A stretch of DNA of 64,000 nt from Desulfovibrio cuneatus DSM 11391 (GCF_000430005.1 NZ_KE387018.1:44412-108411); one strand, 5' to 3'. Positions 35,382 to 45,396 are shown, counted from the first letter of the stretch. Numbers and translations: made by a program. The notes: generated from the sequence alone by a model not told the origin.

Positions 35382-35737
35382 TACAGCCCCAGGCTCACAG
35401 CCAAGGCCCCTGCACAAAACACCAGGGCACACCCCAGCACACAGGCACAAAACACTCCCTTGTAGCCCGCTGCAACGGGGAAGTCGGCCCCATCATGGTT
35501 GTCTGCATCCGGGGTGCAACGCCAATCATCTGCCAGGTACCGGGCCGGGTTGGCGTGGGGGACCAAAGCCACCCACACAAACAGCAACACAGCCCCGCCT
35601 AGCAACGGCAAAAGTAGCTTGTACACAAGCACAGGCAATTGCTGTGGCCCAGCCAATGCCAAAAGTACGAACAGCCCCAACGCTAAAGCGAGGCACACAA
35701 GCGGTTGCCACCGGGAAGAAAGAAATGGGTTCTGCAT
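35381..35737 (-). CDS. Putative holin
   Basis: The 118-residue product has three hydrophobic segments (about 12-30, 38-60, 95-115) with a short charged loop, fitting a class I-like holin that times lysis. No family is recognised by sequence; the call rests on size, topology and position directly before the endolysin (1-bp overlap). AGGAGG lies 9 nt before the ATG, and control-element copy B 35 bp upstream. Confidence 0.65.
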   Translation of the reverse strand: MQNPFLSSRWQPLVCLALALGLFVLLALAGPQQLPVLVYKLLLPLLGGAVLLFVWVALVPHANPARYLADDWRCTPDADNHDGADFPVAAGYKGVFCACVLGCALVFCAGALAVSLGL

Positions 35738-35771
35738 ACAAAAATCCTCCTTTTGTATTGTAGTACGCCAG

Positions 35772-35803
35772 GAGGATAAAAAATATCACACTGAACTATT
35801 TCA
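35772..35803 (-). promoter_or_regulatory. Putative late control element, copy B
   Basis: Matches copy A (33321-33352) at 30 of 32 positions; the two changes are A/T swaps. Here there is no terminator hairpin, so what is conserved (dyad TGAA-ATAG-TTCA, GTGAT, T-run, TATCCT) is probably a binding site plus -10. It lies 35 bp before the holin ATG and about 55 bp downstream of the end of the Mor-like gene. Confidence 0.55.
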
Positions 35804-35858
35804 ACCAATCCACGCAGACTCAGCAAAGGGTGCACTGTACTCCTGCATGTTCATTCAC

Positions 35859-36221
35859 CTAACGTGCATGGGCAGCAATGTGCCGTCCTTTTGCAGGCTT
35901 ACGCAAACAATAACTGGCCAAGTAATACACATACCGCTCGGTAACACCACACAGTTGGGCAATTTTCCGTTTGCTCAACCCCTGTTGCAACATGTCCACA
36001 ATTTGCTCTTTCTTCACCCCACCACTAGGAACAGTAATATACTCACCAGGGTAGCTTGCACACAGCGCTTCCATGCCCTGCACCCCCACGGCCCTGGCAA
36101 TGTCATGCGCCATACAAGCCTGTTCTGGAATGTATATGGGAACGCCCCCAAAGGTATTGCATAACGCACCCGCCAAATGTTCCCCCATAATCTCTTGCAA
36201 TGCATGCATTGAAACCCACAT
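35859..36221 (-). CDS. Mor/C-like transcription activator
   Basis: Mor activates middle and C activates late transcription in phage Mu. The 120-residue product has an N-terminal dimerisation part (MHALQEIMGEHLAGALCNTF), the family beta-strand segment GGVPIYIPE, and a helix-turn-helix (VKKEQIVDMLQQGLSKRKIA, then CGVTERYVYYL). The ATG at 36221 has GAGG 5 nt upstream. It lies just ahead of the first copy of the 32-bp repeat, so it probably turns on both the lysis and tail operons, the role PrtN plays for R-pyocins. Confidence 0.82.
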   Translation of the reverse strand: MWVSMHALQEIMGEHLAGALCNTFGGVPIYIPEQACMAHDIARAVGVQGMEALCASYPGEYITVPSGGVKKEQIVDMLQQGLSKRKIAQLCGVTERYVYYLASYCLRKPAKGRHIAAHAR

Positions 36222-36360
36222 AGCCACCTCGCTTTTCGCATTACCGCGCTGCACCGTGCTGGCAAAAACAGCGTCACTGTCCCGTGCCTGTGCCTGCCTT
36301 ACCTCTTCACAACTTCACTTGCCAGGCCACTGCCAACCGAATAACAAACACAGTGCCACT

Positions 36361-36678
36361 TCACGTACTCCCTTTTTCTTGCACGGCGAAAAACTCTGCC
36401 TGCCTGTCTGGCACCTGGCTCACAGGCAAAGCGCTTAATGGTTTCCACGGTTCCGGCACCAACGCCACCCGCACACGCTTCAAACGCGCACTATTTGCCA
36501 GGGTGGGATCAATGCCCTGGGCCATATCTTCACAACTAAAGCCACGTAGCTTGCGCCAGCAGTCTTCGCAGCGGTAATTAGTGGTGGGGGCACCGCAGGT
36601 GGTACACCGCCTTCTTCTTTTTGCCTTTACCTCGGGTAGGTTCTGCAACTCCCCGTTGTACCTGTTCTGCTCTTCCAT
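36361..36678 (-). CDS. Small zinc-ribbon phage protein of unknown function
   Basis: First gene on the minus strand after the operator region. The product (105 residues if it starts at 36678, where AGGA precedes the ATG; GTG at 36771 and ATG at 36732 are alternatives) has four Cys in CTTCGAPTTNYRCEDC, a probable zinc ribbon, between a basic patch KAKRRRR and a Pro-rich tail. It could bind nucleic acid. No named family is recognised. Confidence 0.55.
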   Translation of the reverse strand: MEEQNRYNGELQNLPEVKAKRRRRCTTCGAPTTNYRCEDCWRKLRGFSCEDMAQGIDPTLANSARLKRVRVALVPEPWKPLSALPVSQVPDRQAEFFAVQEKGST

Positions 36679-36931
36679 ACGTTCCTGTGTTGCAAACGCC
36701 CCTGCAACGCGGGATTTACAAAATGCTGCCATGTGTTCACAAACAAATTCCCCTTCCAACAAAGGTTGCACTTTCTTTTATATTTCCGGGCACACACCCT
36801 TCCGTGCGTTATGCTCAATGCCAACCAACACCTGTGTGACAACGAAACACGCCCACATTCCGGCAAACATGCGCTTTACACTTCCCTACATGCCCACGCA
36901 TGTGCGTTGAGAAGTTATGGTTGCAACACCA

Positions 36932-36960
36932 TTGACCCTTTGGGCCATGCCAGTTACAGT
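36932..36960 (+). promoter_or_regulatory. Putative promoter of the CI-like repressor
   Basis: TTGACC at 36932-36937 and TACAGT at 36955-36960, spacing 17, read towards the repressor. The leader to the repressor ATG would be about 165 nt and contains the palindromic operator. Confidence 0.45.
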
Positions 36961-36996
36961 AAAAAACAAAACAGAAAGTTGCATCCTCATGCACCC

Positions 36997-37027
36997 TGTA
37001 TATGCAATATTTATTGCATATAGTCAA
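36997..37027 (-). promoter_or_regulatory. Operator palindrome over a divergent promoter
   Basis: ATATGCAAT-ATTT-ATTGCATAT (37000-37021) is a perfect 9+9 inverted repeat. On the minus strand it fills the space between TTGACT (-35 at 37022-37027) and TATACA (possible -10 at 36997-37002; spacing of 19 is long). A repressor bound here would block leftward transcription into the zinc-ribbon and Mor-like genes. GTTGCAAC motifs at about 36919 and 37061 may be further sites. Confidence 0.55.
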
Positions 37028-37132
37028 CAAAAAGTTTATATAACGATTTCAAGCACATCCAAAGTTGCAACAAGCAGTACTTACTGCCACAAGAAAGTAT
37101 TTATAACCCACAGTAACAATTGCAGGTTTGCC

Positions 37133-37849
37133 ATGAACAACTCCACCCCAGAAAAAATCCTTGAGCGTTTGATGCTTGCAACCAATGCCCGAAGCGAAGC
37201 AGCCCTGGCTGCGGCCATAGGCATTAGTCATCAGGCGGTTTACAACGCGCGCAACAAAGGGTCCGTGCCTCCGGCCTGGGTATTTGAGGTGGCAAAGCGG
37301 TTTGCCGTTTCTACAGACTGGCTGTTCTTTGGCACTGGGGAAATGCAACCAGAGGTGTACTCTCCAATACACCCTGCTCCCATTGTTCCGGCCCAGTCAG
37401 TCAACACTCTGGCTGTTATCAATTGCCACGATTGTGAAATTACCCTGGTGCCCATGGTGGAGGCGGTGCTTTCAGCCGGGGGGGGGAGCTTTGAAACAGG
37501 CGGAGTAACAGACAGGCGCTATGCCTTTAGAAGCGACTTTTTGCAGCGCAAGGGGCAAGCCAGCCAGATGGTGCTTATGCGTGTTGCAGGAGACAGCATG
37601 GAGCCAGAAATTAAGGATAGCGATGTGGTGCTTATTGACCAAAGCAACAAGCGCCTGCTGCCCAATGGTATTTATGCGGTTGCTGTGGAAGACATGGTGT
37701 ACCTGAAACGCGTAAATGCCCTGCCGGGCAAAATTATTTTGACAAGTTACAATGAACTGTATGCCCCCATTGAAGTAGAAACAAACGGCGACCTGGAAGA
37801 TTCTGTACGTATTATTGGCCGTGTGGTGTGGTGGTGCCGGGAAGCATAA
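37133..37849 (+). CDS. CI-like repressor with S24 self-cleaving domain
   Basis: Keeps the phage-tail genes silent until DNA damage. The 238-residue product has an N-terminal helix-turn-helix of the CI type (AALAAAIGISHQAVYNARNK, then VPPAWVFEVAKRFAVSTDWL), a linker, an Ala-Gly cleavage site (VLSAGGGSF, about 122), and a LexA-like peptidase with the Ser in AGDSMEP and Lys in MVYLKRV. All parts for RecA-stimulated self-cleavage are present. It is transcribed away from the rest of the locus; the ATG at 37133 has AGG 8 nt upstream. Confidence 0.9.
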   Translation: MNNSTPEKILERLMLATNARSEAALAAAIGISHQAVYNARNKGSVPPAWVFEVAKRFAVSTDWLFFGTGEMQPEVYSPIHPAPIVPAQSVNTLAVINCHDCEITLVPMVEAVLSAGGGSFETGGVTDRRYAFRSDFLQRKGQASQMVLMRVAGDSMEPEIKDSDVVLIDQSNKRLLPNGIYAVAVEDMVYLKRVNALPGKIILTSYNELYAPIEVETNGDLEDSVRIIGRVVWWCREA

Positions 37850-37969
37850 GGGGAGGAAATCGAGGAAGGAGGGCACTCTTCCCGCAAGTGGGTTCAGGTA
37901 CAGTGCCACTATCAGTCGTTATCGCAGTATCCGGTTCATTGGGTGCAGCAGACGTGCCCGGCCCTGGGT

Positions 37970-38230
37970 TTAGCCTCCCAGCATAAGTGGGAGGAGCACC
38001 AAAATATCGTTGTCGTACAATTGTTCCTCATACGCGCATACTTTTTTATCACGAACAACAATGATTTGCTCATGCAGTGTCGTGTCGGGAAATAGGCAGG
38101 CAAGGGCTTGGGTAATGTGCGCTTGGCCCGGAAGGGAAAGAAGGTGTGTTGCGTTGTCGCACCATTTAACGCGAACATGCACCGTAACGGTTATGGTCGG
38201 GGCAAATGACGGCTGCTGATTCTCCACCAT
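37970..38230 (-). CDS. MoaD/ThiS-like sulfur carrier protein
   Basis: An 86-residue beta-grasp protein ending in the diagnostic Gly-Gly (LLPLMLGG), to which sulfur is loaded as thiocarboxylate. The pattern ITVTVHVRVKW, an internal helix, and YDNDILVLLPLM fits the family. It lies at the 3' end of the operon with aldehyde ferredoxin oxidoreductase; MoaD-like genes often accompany these enzymes and are thought to serve synthesis of their tungsten pterin cofactor. The ribosome site is weak. Confidence 0.75.
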   Translation of the reverse strand: MVENQQPSFAPTITVTVHVRVKWCDNATHLLSLPGQAHITQALACLFPDTTLHEQIIVVRDKKVCAYEEQLYDNDILVLLPLMLGG

Positions 38231-38347
38231 GGTTATCTCGTATGTGTTTCAACTGGGTGCATAGGGAACAAGCCTCTTTTACGTGATGCTTATGGGATGC
38301 CCCCCCTCAAAACGGCAAAACCCGCTGCCTTGTGGGGGGACAACACG

Positions 38348-39205
38348 TTATTTCATGAGTTTATACACTGCCACGCAATCTTCATTGCCAAGGCCTTTGT
38401 CAGCCGCCTGGGTATACAGGCGCAAAGCTTCACTAAAGCAGGGGCACTGCACCCCGGCCTGTTCTGCCATGCCAACGCCAAGGCGAACATCCTTCAAGGC
38501 CAGGTTAACAGCAAAGCGTGGGGCAAAGTCGTTGGAAAAAATCCACGGGGCCCGCACGGTAAATTGATAGGACATGGCCCCGGTATCTTTGCAGGCACTC
38601 ATAAACACCTGGGGGTCTATGCCCATTTGTTGGGCAAGCTTTACCCCTTCAGCCATCACCTGCACATTGGTCATGCCAATGAGGTTGGTTATCAGCTTAA
38701 AGGCTGTGGATTGTTCAATGTCGCCAATGTACGTTACCGGAGTGCCCATTTTTTGCAGCGTTTCCCGGTATTTTTCAAACACATCCTTGCGCCCGCCCAC
38801 AAAAATGGGAGCTTCCCCGGTGTTTGCCTGGGCAGGGCCTTTCCCCAAGGGGCAGGCCAAAAATTCCAGGCCGCGTTCCTCCACTTCCTGGGCAATTTTT
38901 CTGGCACAGGCCGGGTCAATGGTGCTTACATCAATAAGCGCAGCCCCTTTTTTCATAACAGCCAAAATACCAGCCTCGCCAAGCAGCAGGCGCTCAAGGT
39001 CTTGCGGCAAAGGCAGGCTGGTGAACACCGCGTCCACGTCTAGGGCGGCCTCATGGGCAGAACGTGCGGCCTTTCCCCCCATGCCCACAAAATTGGCAAC
39101 TGTTGCAGGGACGATATCATACACCTTCACATCGCCGCCATTTTTCAACAGCGTTTTACACAGCCCACCACCCATTTTCCCAAGACCAATAAATGCAAAT
39201 TTCAT
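38348..39205 (-). CDS. NAD(P)-dependent beta-hydroxyacid dehydrogenase (3-hydroxyisobutyrate dehydrogenase family)
   Basis: Oxidises a beta-hydroxy acid to a semialdehyde, or the reverse. The 285-residue product has the Rossmann motif KFAFIGLGKMGGGL, the substrate motif LIDVSTIDPA, and the catalytic Lys in AFKLITNLIG. The exact substrate (3-hydroxyisobutyrate, glycerate/tartronate semialdehyde, 3-hydroxypropionate) cannot be told. CPLGKGPAQA replaces the usual DAPVSGG-type loop, so the substrate may differ from known members. AAGGAAAA precedes the ATG; 27 bp after the malic enzyme gene. Confidence 0.88.
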   Translation of the reverse strand: MKFAFIGLGKMGGGLCKTLLKNGGDVKVYDIVPATVANFVGMGGKAARSAHEAALDVDAVFTSLPLPQDLERLLLGEAGILAVMKKGAALIDVSTIDPACARKIAQEVEERGLEFLACPLGKGPAQANTGEAPIFVGGRKDVFEKYRETLQKMGTPVTYIGDIEQSTAFKLITNLIGMTNVQVMAEGVKLAQQMGIDPQVFMSACKDTGAMSYQFTVRAPWIFSNDFAPRFAVNLALKDVRLGVGMAEQAGVQCPCFSEALRLYTQAADKGLGNEDCVAVYKLMK

Positions 39206-39232
39206 GTGCTTTTCCTTGTTTGGTTATGCTGT

Positions 39233-40425
<1,193 letters not shown>

Positions 40426-40429
<4 letters not shown>

Positions 40430-42132
40430 TTAAATACCTCTTGCATCTCTTTTTGCGAAATATCAAACACCGCCTGGTTTGTGGGGTTCACTTCTTCATA
40501 AAAGAACTCTGGCAACGTGTCGTGTGCTTCGCTCAGCCCGGCCTTGAGGTTAAACTCCCGTTCCTGTTGCAAGGTATTGGCAGCCGCTTTTTGCACTTCT
40601 TCCAAAGAAACGCGCACCCCGTAACGGGCATGTACCAGGTCAAGCATCAGGTTCAGGTCTTTCACTGCCCCCCCAAGCATAAGGCAAAAGCCCAGGGAAT
40701 CCATAAGAGTAAAACCACGCTGGGCGTTTTTGGAAGTTTCAACCTGATGGTCTTTCAAGTGCTGGGGAATGGGGGCACGGGCCGTGTTCCCTGCCGTGTG
40801 GTCTGCCCCCTGGGTGCTGGTGGCATAGGTTACGCCCAGGCCTTTTATAGACCGGGGGTCATAGGCGGGCAGGGCCTGGTTTTTCACCACAGGCACACGT
40901 AAACTGCCCAAAACAATGCCCGTTACCGCTGCCCCTGCAGCAAGCACCCGGCCAAAAACTGTGCCCTGGCGAATCTCTTCCAAGGCATTTTCTGTGGCTT
41001 GCACATCGCCAAACGGCAACACGCCAGTTTCCATGGCTATGCCAAGCGCTGCCCCAAGTTCAATGGTGTCTATGCCCAGGTCGTTGCACACGTTATTCAG
41101 GCGGGCAATGGCGTCCAGGTCGTCAATGTCCAGGTTAGAACCCATAAGGCCCATGGTCTCGTATTCCATGGGTGAACAAAGCACCTGTTTTCCATCTGCC
41201 GAGGGGTACACGTTGGAACATTTGATAAGGCAGCCTTTCATGCAGGCATGGGAAGGGCTGCCAACACCGCCGCGCTGGACAATGTTGTTGTACAGCGCGT
41301 CTGCGTTAATCTTTTCAAACCCGTTGAAAGAGCCAAGGGAAAAATTCCGGGTGGGCAGCGCACCTATGGCGTTTGTGGTGGCCATCATGGCAGAGGTGCC
41401 ATACTTTCGGAAAATCTCGGCTGTTTGCGGGGTGGTGTTAATAAGCTCTGCTACCTGGCGGCTCAGGGCAGAAAAAACCTTGGCGTCGTGCAAAACTTCT
41501 TTGGTGGCCTCTTTGGCATCAAACACAATGGCAAGTATACCCTTGGAAGCCATTACAGCCCCAAGCCCACCACGGCCATTATACCGGGAAGGCATTGCGT
41601 CCGGGTCGGTGTTGGTTATACCTGCACTAGGCAAAAGGCGCTCTGCCACCGGACCAATAAGGGTAAGGCCACAGTCTTTCCCATAGCGTTCATGCAGAAT
41701 TTCCGCTTTTTTGAAAACGCCAAGGCCTGCCAGGTCATTGGCCGGAATCAGGTTGGCGCACGCCGCAGTTATGTGCAGAATACGCCATTGGCCCGATGTT
41801 TGCGGCTTGTCTTCCAGCACAATGGCCCGTAGCCCCAGCCTGCCCATGAGGTAAGCAGTCACCCCGCCAGCATTGCTTTCTTTTATGCCTCCGGTGAGGG
41901 GGCTTTTTGCTCCAATGGACAAACGATTGACACTGGAAACAAGCGTGCCCCCCAGTGGGCCGCAGGCCAACACCAGCTTGTTATGTTTGCCAAGGGGGTG
42001 GCATAGGGGGGGAACTTCTTGAGCCACAATTTCGCTGGTCAGGCGGCGGCCACCCATAATAAGTGCCTTGCCTTGCAAGGGTTTGCGCTGCATAGCGCCT
42101 GTGCGCATATTGACACGAAGAATAGCAACCAT
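40426..42132 (-). CDS. Aldehyde ferredoxin oxidoreductase family protein (tungsten enzyme)
   Basis: Oxidises an aldehyde to a carboxylic acid (or reduces the acid) with ferredoxin, using a tungsten bis-pterin and a 4Fe-4S cluster. The 568-residue product has the family N terminus (LRVNMRTG, LACGPLGGT, NRLSIGAKSPLTG), cluster Cys in HACMKGCLIKC, the pterin motif NDLGIDTIELG, and the fourth Cys in DSLGFCLML. AGGAG precedes the ATG. It follows the TRAP genes by 148 bp and is coupled to malic enzyme. Confidence 0.92.
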
Positions 42133-42280
42133 AATGACTCCTGCTCAAACAGGTTAAGGGGAAAAGCTAAAACCGCGCATGCAAAAAGGGGGTTGAAGGC
42201 CTATTTATTAGGGGTACTCCCTGAGATGCTCGGCGCAAGCTGGCACAGTAGGAACACGACAAGGCATAGGGACAAGGGGC

Positions 42281-43567
42281 CTACCGAAGCAGCCGCGGCA
42301 ACCACAAGGTCAAATCAGGCCAGTAGGAAATAACGCCAAGCCCTATCATGAGTGCGGCAAGAAACGGCAGCACAGCGCGGGAAATTTGGGTCATGCCCAC
42401 ATTGGCTATTGGCGCAGCAACAAACAGGTTTACCCCCACAGGCGGGGTAATCATGCCCACACAAATATTGACACACATGATAATGCCAAAATGCACAGGA
42501 TGAATGCCTACCATTTTTGCCAGGGGTGCAAGAATGGGGGCCATAAGCAATACAATGGCTGCCCCTTCAAGGAACATGCCTACAATAAGCAGCAGGCAGT
42601 TAATGAGCAGCAGTACAATAATGGGGTTTGTGGTGTAGCTGAGTAAGGTTTCAGCAAACATGGCAGGCACGCGGCCCACGGAAATAATCCAGCCAAACGG
42701 GGCTGAAGCAGCCACCACCAGCATGATAATGGCGGCGGTTATCCCGCTGGAAACAGCCGTTTCAAAAATCTTTTTGAACGTGAGAGTGCGGTACACAAAC
42801 AAGCCAATAACAAGTGAATACGCTACCGCAACAGCGCCACCTTCCGTAGGGGTGAACACCCCGCCCCGAATGCCCACAAGAATGATCACGGGCATGACAA
42901 GGGCCAGCGATGCGTCTTTGAAGCCAGAAACAAGCGCACTGAAGGTGAAGGGAATGTTGCTTTTGGGGTAGCCCCGTTTTTTGGCAATAATGGCCACTGT
43001 TACCATAAGCAGCAACCCCAGGAATATTCCCGGCACAATGCCCCCCATAAACAGCCCACCAACAGAAGTGCCCACGGTTGCGCCATACACAATCATGATA
43101 GTTGAAGGAGGAATGATGGGGCCAAGAACCCCGGTGGAAGCCGCCAAGGCTGCGGTAAATTCCTTGTGGTAGCCTTCTCTTTCCATGGAAGGCCCAAGAA
43201 TTTTGATTGTGGCCGCAGTGTCTGCCGTGGCGGAGCCAGTTAACCCGGCAAAAATGGTACCGGTAACCACCATACTTTGGGCAAGGCCACCCCGCACCCG
43301 CTGGAGCAGTATTTTACAAAATTCTACCAGACGGTGCGTTATGCCTGATTCATTCATCAGGCTTCCTGCCAGAACAAAAAATGGAATAGCCATAAGGGGA
43401 AATGAGGCTGCGGCGGAATACATTTGCTGGCTCATAACGCTGGTGGGCAGGGAGCCGGAAAAATATAAAAACACCAGCACGCCAAACCCAAGGCACATGG
43501 CAATGGGCACACCCAGCATCAGGGTAACAGCAAAAGGAATAAGCAGGTACAGTATGTCAGAAGTCAT
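42281..43567 (-). CDS. dctM: TRAP transporter large permease subunit DctM
   Basis: The 428-residue, roughly 12-helix subunit that moves the substrate across the inner membrane with sodium. Family motifs: IPFFVLAGSLMNESGIT, GLTGSATADTAATIKILGP, PIIPPSTIMIVYG and GMITPPVGVNLFVAA. It begins 3 bp after dctQ. Confidence 0.95.
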   Translation of the reverse strand: MTSDILYLLIPFAVTLMLGVPIAMCLGFGVLVFLYFSGSLPTSVMSQQMYSAAASFPLMAIPFFVLAGSLMNESGITHRLVEFCKILLQRVRGGLAQSMVVTGTIFAGLTGSATADTAATIKILGPSMEREGYHKEFTAALAASTGVLGPIIPPSTIMIVYGATVGTSVGGLFMGGIVPGIFLGLLLMVTVAIIAKKRGYPKSNIPFTFSALVSGFKDASLALVMPVIILVGIRGGVFTPTEGGAVAVAYSLVIGLFVYRTLTFKKIFETAVSSGITAAIIMLVVAASAPFGWIISVGRVPAMFAETLLSYTTNPIIVLLLINCLLLIVGMFLEGAAIVLLMAPILAPLAKMVGIHPVHFGIIMCVNICVGMITPPVGVNLFVAAPIANVGMTQISRAVLPFLAALMIGLGVISYWPDLTLWLPRLLR

Positions 43568-43570
43568 GGC

Positions 43571-44077
43571 TCAGCTTTCCTTATATGTCTGGAGGTTGTG
43601 CAAATCCCCCAGGATAAAGGTGATAATATGCAGTGTCATGATTGCGCCGCCAATGGGCATGGAAAGCCTGGGGTACACCATGGGAATGCGCATGCCATCG
43701 GAAACAATGCCCGCACTGCCCATAACAAACAGGCTGCCTTCAACAAGAAGAAACAACGTAAAAGTAAGGGCCACCAGGCGGATAAGAAGCAAAAGGAATA
43801 TTCTTTTTTTGCCGGAACACTTTTGCAAAAAAAAGTCCACCCCAATGTGCCCCCAGCTACGCAAGGCGACACTGGCCCCAATAAAGCTCATCCAGGCCAT
43901 TAAAAACATGGTAACTTCTTCCGGCCAGGAAAGGGGACTATTAAAAAAATAACGGCTGATAACTTGCAGTAGTAATGAACCAAACATGACCAGTACAATG
44001 ATGCCAAGCAAAATGGAGGCATAGTGGTCAATAATGGCACCGATTTTGTCGAACTCTTTGTAAGCACTGTTGAGCAT
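43571..44077 (-). CDS. dctQ: TRAP transporter small permease subunit DctQ
   Basis: A 168-residue four-helix partner of DctM, with ISRYFFNSPLSWPEEVTMFL and MAWMSFIGASVALRSWGHIG, the family core. The ATG at 44077 was chosen over one at 44122 because AAGGAG lies 5 nt upstream. Confidence 0.93.
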   Translation of the reverse strand: MLNSAYKEFDKIGAIIDHYASILLGIIVLVMFGSLLLQVISRYFFNSPLSWPEEVTMFLMAWMSFIGASVALRSWGHIGVDFFLQKCSGKKRIFLLLLIRLVALTFTLFLLVEGSLFVMGSAGIVSDGMRIPMVYPRLSMPIGGAIMTLHIITFILGDLHNLQTYKES

Positions 44078-44173
44078 GGTCACTCCTTTGCGGTGGAAGG
44101 TAACGTGCGGCATACCCACCACCCCCTGTGCACCAAGGCCATGAAGGGGTGTGGCTTATGGCAATGCCCACGG

Positions 44174-44211
44174 CGTGTACCACTTGCCCTACACAGGGCA
44201 GGTGGTACACG
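44174..44211. other. Intercistronic hairpin between dctP and dctQ
   Basis: Two 17-nt arms (CGTGTACCACTTGCCCT and its partner with one G-U type change) close a 4-nt loop ACAC. No T-run follows. Such structures after a binding-protein gene protect its mRNA so that it is made in excess over the permease. Confidence 0.7.
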
Positions 44212-44230
44212 CGGAAGGCATGAAGCAGCC

Positions 44231-45241
44231 TTACTTTTGGGCAGCCAGAATGCGTTCAACCAACGCCTGGGGAACTTTGTCCTGGTACTTTTTCCACACG
44301 GGCATGGCAGCCTCGCGCCATACGTTCACTTCTTCCGGGGTCGCGGTATAAATGGTCACACCCGCATCCAGGCACGTTTTTTTCAGGCTTTCGTTCATTT
44401 TTTCCGCATTGGCAAAGTTAAACTGCTGTGCTTCGTCGGCTGCTTCCTGAAGTATTTTTTGCCATGCAGTGGGAAGTGCTTCGAATTTATTCTTATTGAT
44501 CAAAGCAAGGTGCAGGGCATGCTGGCCAGGCACTTCAGTTACATACTTGATAACCTCCTGGTGCATGGCAGTAACCGCCCAGTGGTATTGCTGCATTTCA
44601 CCATCAACCACTTTTTGTTCAAGGGCCATATAGGTTTCAGGCCAACTTACCGGGGTGGGGCTTGCACCAATGGCCCGCACTGTATCCATTTCCACGGGGC
44701 TTGGGGCAGAACGAAACTTCAACCCACCCATATCAGCAGGAGAACGCAATGGGCGCTTTGAGCTCATAAGGTTACGAAAGCTGCCTGGGTCTGCGTAAAA
44801 AAGGCATTTAAAATCTGAACTCTTTTCCAGCTTTTCTTTATACTCGTTGCCAATTTCGCCAGCATAGACCTTATGCACAGTGTCAATACTTTTGAAGATG
44901 AAAGGCAGATCTGCCCAAAAGAATATGTCTGTAAAAGGGGCCATGTTGTTACTGCCTGCAGAGGCGATGTCGATGGAGCCTTTCAGCACACCTTCTGCGG
45001 TGGGCACATCTCCGCCAAGCTGGCCAAGGGGGTACACTTGTACGATAATTTTTCCCCCGGACTTTTCTTCCACCTTTTTCTTGAACAGTTCGTATGTTTC
45101 AAAAATGGGTGTATGCGGAGCGGATGTGTGGGCCAGCTTCAGCACAAGAGTGTCTTGGGCGGCCATGGAGGTTGCTGGAGTAATGAATGTAAGCCCGAAA
45201 ACGGCAAGAAGTGAAACAAAAATACGTGATACCCTGCACAT
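44231..45241 (-). CDS. dctP: TRAP transporter substrate-binding protein DctP
   Basis: The 336-residue periplasmic protein has a signal peptide (cut near TSMAAQ) and the DctP pattern LKLAHTSAPHTPIFETYELF, VQVYPLGQLGGD, and the Arg segment GLKFRSAPSPVEMDTVRAIG that binds a substrate carboxylate. The ligand class is therefore an organic acid. The ATG at 45241 follows GGAGAG. First gene of the transport and oxidation operon. Confidence 0.93.
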   Translation of the reverse strand: MCRVSRIFVSLLAVFGLTFITPATSMAAQDTLVLKLAHTSAPHTPIFETYELFKKKVEEKSGGKIIVQVYPLGQLGGDVPTAEGVLKGSIDIASAGSNNMAPFTDIFFWADLPFIFKSIDTVHKVYAGEIGNEYKEKLEKSSDFKCLFYADPGSFRNLMSSKRPLRSPADMGGLKFRSAPSPVEMDTVRAIGASPTPVSWPETYMALEQKVVDGEMQQYHWAVTAMHQEVIKYVTEVPGQHALHLALINKNKFEALPTAWQKILQEAADEAQQFNFANAEKMNESLKKTCLDAGVTIYTATPEEVNVWREAAMPVWKKYQDKVPQALVERILAAQK

Positions 45242-45355
45242 AAGTACTCTCCATTTGCTTCTATAGTTACGGAGTGCTTCAAATGCCAATGGCCGGGGGC
45301 ACTTCACGCGGGAAATGCCGGAAAAGGATTTGCCCGGACACTCTTGCAGCAAAAC

Positions 45356-45396
45356 GGCAGGTGCAAGCTGCACACACAGAGTGTGGTGCACCTGCC
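45356..45396 (-). terminator. Hairpin between lacI-type gene and dctP
   Basis: Perfect 10-bp arms GGCAGGTGCA / TGCACCTGCC enclose 21 nt and are followed on the minus strand by GTTTTGC. It may end the regulator transcript or act in the dctP leader. Confidence 0.45.

Noticed and set aside
37133-37849. A temperate prophage able to excise
   Set aside because: The repressor could belong to a prophage, but no integrase, transposase, terminase or head gene is present and no attachment repeats were found; the tailocin reading fits better.
44151-44351. 66-codon plus-strand frame over the dctP/dctQ hairpin
   Set aside because: It is made by the inverted repeat and antisense of dctP; no ribosome site.
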